A stretch of DNA of 11,334 nt from Pelagophyceae sp. CCMP2097 (lineage: Eukaryota; Sar; Pelagophyceae): the NCBI GenBank assembly GCA_026770575.1, contig MU657249.1, positions 177,019-188,352 on the forward strand. The letters are read 5' to 3'. Below, one piece after another: positions 7,184 to 11,334 of this stretch. Position 1 is the first letter of the stretch, and each line of letters begins with the position of its first letter. Made by a program: the position numbers and the translations under genes. The notes under the pieces are model-generated. The model worked only from the letters and a program-made list of their open reading frames with translations. It did not search any database and was not told the DNA's origin.

Positions 7184-7825
7184 TCCGACGATTGCGACAC
7201 CCTCGAGAATTGGCGGCGCGTCGTGCAGCGACGCGACGAGCATGTTGGCATCGTCCGTCGGGTCAAATCGTCCAGTCGCATCTGTCATGTATTCGCCGAC
7301 GACGGCACCGACCGTGCATGCCAACGCAAAACAGCCGAGAAAAGGCATGAGCCGCGTCGGTGCGATCTCTTGAAAGACACCCGCAAAGACCAAAGGCGCC
7401 GTGAGAGCCCCGACCCACGCACGCGCCGAAGATAAAGTGCCTGGATCGAATCGGCGCGTCGGTTGCCTCGAGCGCCTGATCGGCACCGGCTCCACGACTG
7501 TCTCCGCGGCGGGCTCCGGGACAGATTCCGACTCCAGCGGCAACAATAGCGCCGTCGGCGTCGACGGATTCGACATTTCCGAAGGCAACGTCTCGTCGAA
7601 GTCCAGCTCGCCGTGCTGCGGCGTGCTCCCCCGCTTTGAAGCGAAGATTCCGTCCTCACTAGAAACGAAGAAAGAGGCAGGCGGGTCGTCCTGCACCGCC
7701 GCGATCAAGAGCGCCGCAGCATCGAAAGTGCAATGCGGAGGCGCGACGACCTTGAAAGACCTGGAGCGCCGGACGTGACGGCCAACGAGCACGCGAATCG
7801 CGCCGACGCCGCAGTCGTGCGCGGG
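7181..7825 (-). pseudogene. Integrase C-terminus and IN-RT linker of copia-type Pol, after an in-frame TAG
   Basis: This segment is in the same frame as the Gag-PR-IN frame and separated from it only by the TAG at 7826-7828. VLVGRHVRRSRSFKV matches the copia integrase end in which a short strand leads to SRDVxF. RRSRQPTRRF matches the basic linker motif that precedes RT in the family. Between them lies an acidic, Pro- and Ser-rich stretch. After the basic motif come two hydrophobic stretches (see findings). The frame then leaves the conserved path at an A5G3 run, GGAAAAAGGG on the - strand (plus 7177-7186), where the RT frame takes over by +1. Confidence 0.8.
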
Positions 7826-10300
7826 CTACAGGTACCTTCCGGCGATGCCGCGTGGGACCATGCGGCCGCTCTCGCGGTGCGAGTTGAACACGACGACAAT
7901 TGAATAAAACGGAAGCCACCCCGAGACGTCGGGAAGGTACCCAAGCGTCCGGCGTTGAGCCGAGGGCTTATCGGTGGCGCGAAGGTTGAGCGCAGCGCAG
8001 CACGTAACCGCGATGTCTTCCCACCGGTGCGGCGGCGCCGACGGTGCTGCGAGCTGCGACGCGCGCATTGCCTCCTGAAGCCAGCGGTGCGCGTTCTCAA
8101 TTTCGTCGACGTGTGCCTTTGTCGAGCGGCACTCGTGCGCGAGCCCGAGCTGGAGCACCATGGCATCAAATTTAGAATCGGCGGCTAAAGAAAACTCGCC
8201 CGTCGGCGCGTCCGTGACAATCATAAGCGGCGGAGCACCGTGCGCATCAAATGCCGCCTTCCAGTGCGCAAACGCATCAGCAGTGTCGCCCTTCGTAGCG
8301 ACGCCGTGAACGTAGTGCATGCCGCCGCTCTCGCCTTGCGCCACGCCATGGAGCAGAAACTTTGATCCGTACGCCGACCGAACGGTAAAGGGGCCTATGA
8401 AATCAAACTGCCAGCGCCGCTGCGAAGCGACGGCGACGAGCGTGCGGCTTTGTGTGTGCGTCGGCGCGCGCGTCGCGTTTGCAAAGCGAGAGACGATGGA
8501 CTGCGTGGCCTCGGGCGGTGGCTTGACAATGCCGTACTCAAGGCACGTCGCGTCGACGATCTTGTCGCTCGCGTGGCCAACGAGCGCACGGACGTTGCCG
8601 CGCGCCGGCGCTAATCCGGCCGCGAACCGCGGAGCCGGGCGGTCGGAAGCAGAGCGCGACGCGGGAGCGGGCGGCGCCGGGTACGACCGCAGCGCCGGGA
8701 CGACGGTGACTGCAATGCTTTCGACGTCGGCCGCGCGCTGCAGCGTGTCCGACGCATGCGAAGACGGTGCAAGCTCGGGTGCATCCTTGATGTAAATCCA
8801 GAAGAGTCTGCCACATGGGACAACGGGAACGCAAACGCCGCTGGGCAGACAAATGTAAGGCGAGTCGTCGAGCATCATGCGGCATCCCTTCTCCAAAAGA
8901 AGACCGAACGATAAGACGGCGATGCCGAACGACGGCACGATGTGGACGTCGCTGATACAAACCGTCTCGCCGCCGAGAAATCGGCCGTAGTACGAGCCCG
9001 ACGAGACGACGACGTGCGGGTTGACTGCGCCCGCCTTGATGACCGCGGGCTGGACGTCGTCGTTGCGCGGCGGCGCGAGCTCGTCGTGCGCGTGGCCAGC
9101 GCCGTCGCAGAAGACGTGCACTTGAGCCATCGAGTCAAGGCCGATAACGCAGAACCCAGAAATCGGCTTTGGCCGTTGGTCGAGGACTGTGCACGGGCAC
9201 ATGTCGCCGACGAACAGCGACGGTAAACTTGGCGGAGTGGGCGCGTCGATGGCGACCATTGCAGGAGACACGGATGCCGACGTCGCCTTCTTGGGCATGC
9301 GGCAGTCCTTCGCGACGTGGCCCTGCTTGTCACAGTTAAAGCAGTGCCGCTCGTCTGGTCGCGCCGACCGCTTGTCCGCGGGCGGATACAACCGCACTGG
9401 CACAGCGTCACCGAGCTTCCAGGCGCGGTTCGTAGGCTTGGACAGACACGCTGCGAGGTCGTGCCCAGCTTTCCAGCAAAACGCGCACACGTTACGCGCA
9501 AAGTCGCCCGGCGTTGAGCAACTGCCCGGAAGGTGGCCGCCGCCGAAGCACACCGAGCAACGCGGCACAGGCTCACCCGGGCGTGGCAAAGCGAAGCGCA
9601 ACGCAGCGCCGGCGGTCGAACGCGGATACGATGAAATCTCACTCATCGCCACGATAACGTGCGCATAGGAAGACTTGTTGTCGAGCGACTTCTCGCGCGC
9701 GACGAGGCGGATGCGCAAGAGCATCGCAGTAAGCGTGGCGTTTTCGTCGTCGAGTAAAGCGTCGTAAAGGTACTCAAATGCCGCCGGGGCATTGCCGTTA
9801 TGCGGCGCAATGCCGTCGACGACTGCGAGCCGCAAGTCGGCCAATGCGTTTGCGTTAGATCCAATAAGCAGGCTGAGGCGCTGCGCCTCTGCCGTGTAAC
9901 GCGCGCCAGACGGGAAGCCGCGCCATTGTAAAGCTGCAATCTGAAGTTTGAGTGCACGCCGCGCGCGTACCCCCGCCAAGGCGTGGCCGCACGACTCGGC
10001 GAGCGCGAACCACGCGTCACGGCCGTTCGTCGCGTCGCGGACGAGACGAAACGAGTCGAGCTGAGTCATCGAACGTAGCATGCGTAAAAGCAAAGCACAC
10101 ACCGCGGCGTCAGCCGTAAGCATGGTTGCGTCATTGCCGGCCGTCGAGGGAACCATCGCAGACGCGAGAGAGGGCTCGACCGTGACCAAACGCACTTTGT
10201 AATCGTCAAAGTGCTCGCGGTCCGCAGCGTCATCGTGCGTCGCCGAGAAGAAGCCGTGCTTCCACGCCTTCATAAAGGCGTCGTACATGGTAGCAACCAT
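7826..10300 (-). CDS. Gag, protease and integrase part of the copia-type polyprotein
   Basis: An 824-codon frame from the ATG at 10300 (ACAACGATGG is a favourable context; an in-frame stop lies upstream at 10382-10384) to TAG at 7826-7828. Residues 1-240 are a helical Gag-like region. Three CX2CX4HX4C zinc knuckles follow at 248-261, 272-285 and 320-333. The protease centre is at about 385-400 (IGLDSMAQVHVF), followed by the conserved ISDVHIVPSFG strand. The integrase core has D633 (QFDFIGPF), D697 (IVTDAPTGEF) and E735 (IENAHRWLQEA); the 37 residues between the last two are close to the usual D35E spacing. A GH remains at 575-576, but the HHCC zinc site is not recognisable. Gag packages element RNA, the protease cuts the polyprotein, and integrase inserts the DNA copy. 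Continuation into RT requires passing the TAG. Confidence 0.9.
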   Translation of the reverse strand: MVATMYDAFMKAWKHGFFSATHDDAADREHFDDYKVRLVTVEPSLASAMVPSTAGNDATMLTADAAVCALLLRMLRSMTQLDSFRLVRDATNGRDAWFALAESCGHALAGVRARRALKLQIAALQWRGFPSGARYTAEAQRLSLLIGSNANALADLRLAVVDGIAPHNGNAPAAFEYLYDALLDDENATLTAMLLRIRLVAREKSLDNKSSYAHVIVAMSEISSYPRSTAGAALRFALPRPGEPVPRCSVCFGGGHLPGSCSTPGDFARNVCAFCWKAGHDLAACLSKPTNRAWKLGDAVPVRLYPPADKRSARPDERHCFNCDKQGHVAKDCRMPKKATSASVSPAMVAIDAPTPPSLPSLFVGDMCPCTVLDQRPKPISGFCVIGLDSMAQVHVFCDGAGHAHDELAPPRNDDVQPAVIKAGAVNPHVVVSSGSYYGRFLGGETVCISDVHIVPSFGIAVLSFGLLLEKGCRMMLDDSPYICLPSGVCVPVVPCGRLFWIYIKDAPELAPSSHASDTLQRAADVESIAVTVVPALRSYPAPPAPASRSASDRPAPRFAAGLAPARGNVRALVGHASDKIVDATCLEYGIVKPPPEATQSIVSRFANATRAPTHTQSRTLVAVASQRRWQFDFIGPFTVRSAYGSKFLLHGVAQGESGGMHYVHGVATKGDTADAFAHWKAAFDAHGAPPLMIVTDAPTGEFSLAADSKFDAMVLQLGLAHECRSTKAHVDEIENAHRWLQEAMRASQLAAPSAPPHRWEDIAVTCCAALNLRATDKPSAQRRTLGYLPDVSGWLPFYSIVVVFNSHRESGRMVPRGIAGRYL

Positions 10301-10656
10301 CGTTGTCGCAGCGCGAAAGGCAGCGTGATCTGCGCGAATCCGAAGCCACGGATGCGTCTTGGACGAATTGGACCGCGGCGGGCTACGCGCACACGGTCAA
10401 ACACTATGCGGTTGTGGACTCGCTTGGCGCAGTCACACAGTAAGATGGGCTCATCAGCGACGATGCCCGTGCAGCGGCAGCTGCAGCAAAGCCCCGAAGC
10501 GTGAACACGCGTCGGGTATGCCTCCGGTGCCACCTACCTTGAGATGGGCACTATAGCACGAAGAGTTCTGCGCACGTACGGACGCGCGCGAACCGAGTAC
10601 GTTGATCGTAGGTGCGAGTCTCGCACGCGCACGAGCAGCGTCGTAGGAACCATAAC
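10301..10656 (-). other. 5' leader of the retrotransposon
   Basis: The 356 bases between the 5' LTR and the Gag ATG carry the primer-binding site next to the LTR and a small perfect hairpin (GTGCGA, loop GTC, TCGCAC; plus 10612-10626) just inside it. Such leader structures often serve RNA packaging or dimerisation; that role is inference here. An 87-codon frame at 10270-10533 overlaps the Gag start in another frame and shows no domain, so it is not called. Confidence 0.7.
10638..10656 (-). other. Candidate primer-binding site, half-tRNA type
   Basis: On the element's strand GTTATGGTTCCTACGACGC starts exactly at the 5' LTR end. GTTATGG is complementary to CCATAAC, the anticodon-loop sequence of eukaryotic initiator Met tRNA up to position 39. 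Drosophila copia is primed by a tRNA-iMet fragment cut there. The following bases do not match canonical initiator tRNA, so the exact primer is uncertain. A conventional site starting at TGG, four bases in, is the alternative. Confidence 0.5.
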
Positions 10657-10819
10657 CGTAGATAAGGAGAGGAGAAGGAGAGTAGCTTAGTATTCTGTAT
10701 TCTGCTTCTGTGGAGTTTCGTGATATTTGGTATTCAAGTTCATGTTTCGGGTTTCAGGTTTCGGAGTTCGGGTCGATAGGAAATCGCCAGTCAGGTGTCC
10801 TGATAGGAAATCCACTGTG
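10657..10819 (-). repeat. 5' LTR of the copia-type element
   Basis: Ungapped 163-bp partner of 5321-5483, about 96% identical. It holds two exact copies of GATAGGAAATC on the + strand (10775-10785 and 10802-10812), spaced 27 bases, which could be a regulatory repeat in the U3 part. A TATA-like AAATATCA lies in mid-LTR on the element's strand. It should act as promoter for the - strand transcript. Termini are C...G rather than TG...CA, like the other copy. Confidence 0.92.
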
Positions 10820-10824
10820 CGCGA
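10820..10824. repeat. Target-site duplication, right copy (CGCGA)
   Basis: Identical to 5316-5320 and directly against the outer end of the right LTR, as expected for one integration event. Confidence 0.85.
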
Positions 10825-11334
10825 TGTGTTTCGCGACGGCCCCGTGCGCGCCGAGTCGGATCACGACAAGCGGCGCGACGGCGAGATGCTTGCGACTCAA
10901 ACCTTATCTTGGTCACAGCTCTCCTTGTCTCAATAAGAACGATTTGATTCAGACTCAGACTGTGCAGTAAACACACATCGGATGTCATATGACGGGCATG
11001 CGGGGGCATGAAAGTTCAAGTTTTACAATGAGTTTTCGATGGCGATCTAAGCTGGTAGTGCAGCTTGTATTTCCAAAAAGCCCGTAACAACTGGGCACAT
11101 TGCGGAGCCGTGCCGTACTGGCACAGGACGCGCCTGGCGCTAAGGGGGGCACCAGCCGCGAGCGCGCGCTCTTGGTGTCTGATCCTGTCCGGCGAAAGTC
11201 CACCAAACGCCGGCGTCGGTGTTTTGGAACGGCACCCTAAGGTTGAACCACAGGTCACGTTTGAGGGTCGTTCTCTTCGCGCAGGCGGCTCTCTGGGAAC
11301 TTCTTGGGCCCGCTTGTTGGTCTCGCCGAGCCCG
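10825..11334. other. Right host flank, no supported gene
   Basis: A + strand open frame that enters from the left flank in the pre-insertion arrangement ends with TAA at 10934-10936. Beyond it, overlapping - strand frames (10985-11258) contain no recognised domain; one reads AQLLRAFWKYKLHYQL, which is protein-like but unidentifiable. No RNA gene or repeat was recognised. Confidence 0.4.

Larger units (their letters stand above)
5321..10819 (-). mobile_element. Ty1/copia-type LTR retrotransposon, full structure, coding frame broken
   Basis: The 5499-bp element reads on the - strand. It has 163-bp LTRs at both ends, flanking CGCGA duplications, a candidate primer-binding site directly inside the 5' LTR, a G-rich tract directly inside the 3' LTR, and a Gag-PR-IN-RT-RNase H order. 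Integrase before RT places it with Ty1/copia (Pseudoviridae-type), not gypsy. The LTRs differ at 7 of 163 positions, so the insertion is not very recent. One in-frame TAG (7826-7828) and two +1 frame changes (near 7180 and 5654) interrupt the polyprotein; the frames on either side remain well conserved. Host flanks join cleanly when the element and one CGCGA are removed. Confidence 0.93.

Noticed and set aside
10270..10533. An 87-codon frame in the retrotransposon leader
   Set aside because: Overlaps the Gag start in another frame, shows no domain, and leaders of such elements are normally non-coding.

Overview
The window looks like nuclear DNA of a eukaryote, most likely a GC-rich unicellular alga or similar protist. 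Three things point that way: a structurally complete Ty1/copia-type LTR retrotransposon, a candidate small gene whose frame is kept only by short GT-AG introns, and the absence of any operon, Shine-Dalgarno or bacterial gene layout. The species cannot be fixed from the sequence; a pelagophyte-like or haptophyte-like alga is a guess from the style of the proteins.

Layout. Bases 1-491 are AT-richer and non-coding, with one strong hairpin (37-95). A GC-rich island at 480-1270 holds two candidate small genes in tail-to-tail orientation: a + strand, probably three-exon gene (492-960) and a - strand gene with a signal-peptide-like N-terminus (1028-1255). Bases 1265-3740 are a repeat-rich spacer. 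It holds a 14-bp inverted repeat with a third copy nearby, a duplicated Pol III B-box-like motif, a candidate 0.55-kb non-autonomous DNA transposon (2973-3528; inverted ends flanked by TA) and a degenerate CACCGCAAATGC array. A decayed + strand gene copy with three frame changes, of no family I can name, lies at 3741-4863.

The right half (5321-10819) is one copia-type element on the - strand, 5499 bp long. It has two 163-bp LTRs differing at 7 positions, a 5-bp target duplication CGCGA on both outer sides, a candidate primer-binding site directly against the 5' LTR, a G-rich tract directly against the 3' LTR, and a Gag-protease-integrase-RT-RNase H reading frame. The frame is broken by one in-frame TAG and two +1 shifts, so this copy is probably no longer autonomous, unless some breaks are recoding sites. 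Its proteins are unusual: three zinc knuckles in Gag, DSMA where copia proteases have DSGA, no visible HHCC zinc site in integrase, and hydrophobic stretches between integrase and RT. Bases 10825-11334 resume the host sequence. No previously undescribed multi-gene system is evident; the interest lies in the element's odd features and in the unrecognised repeats.
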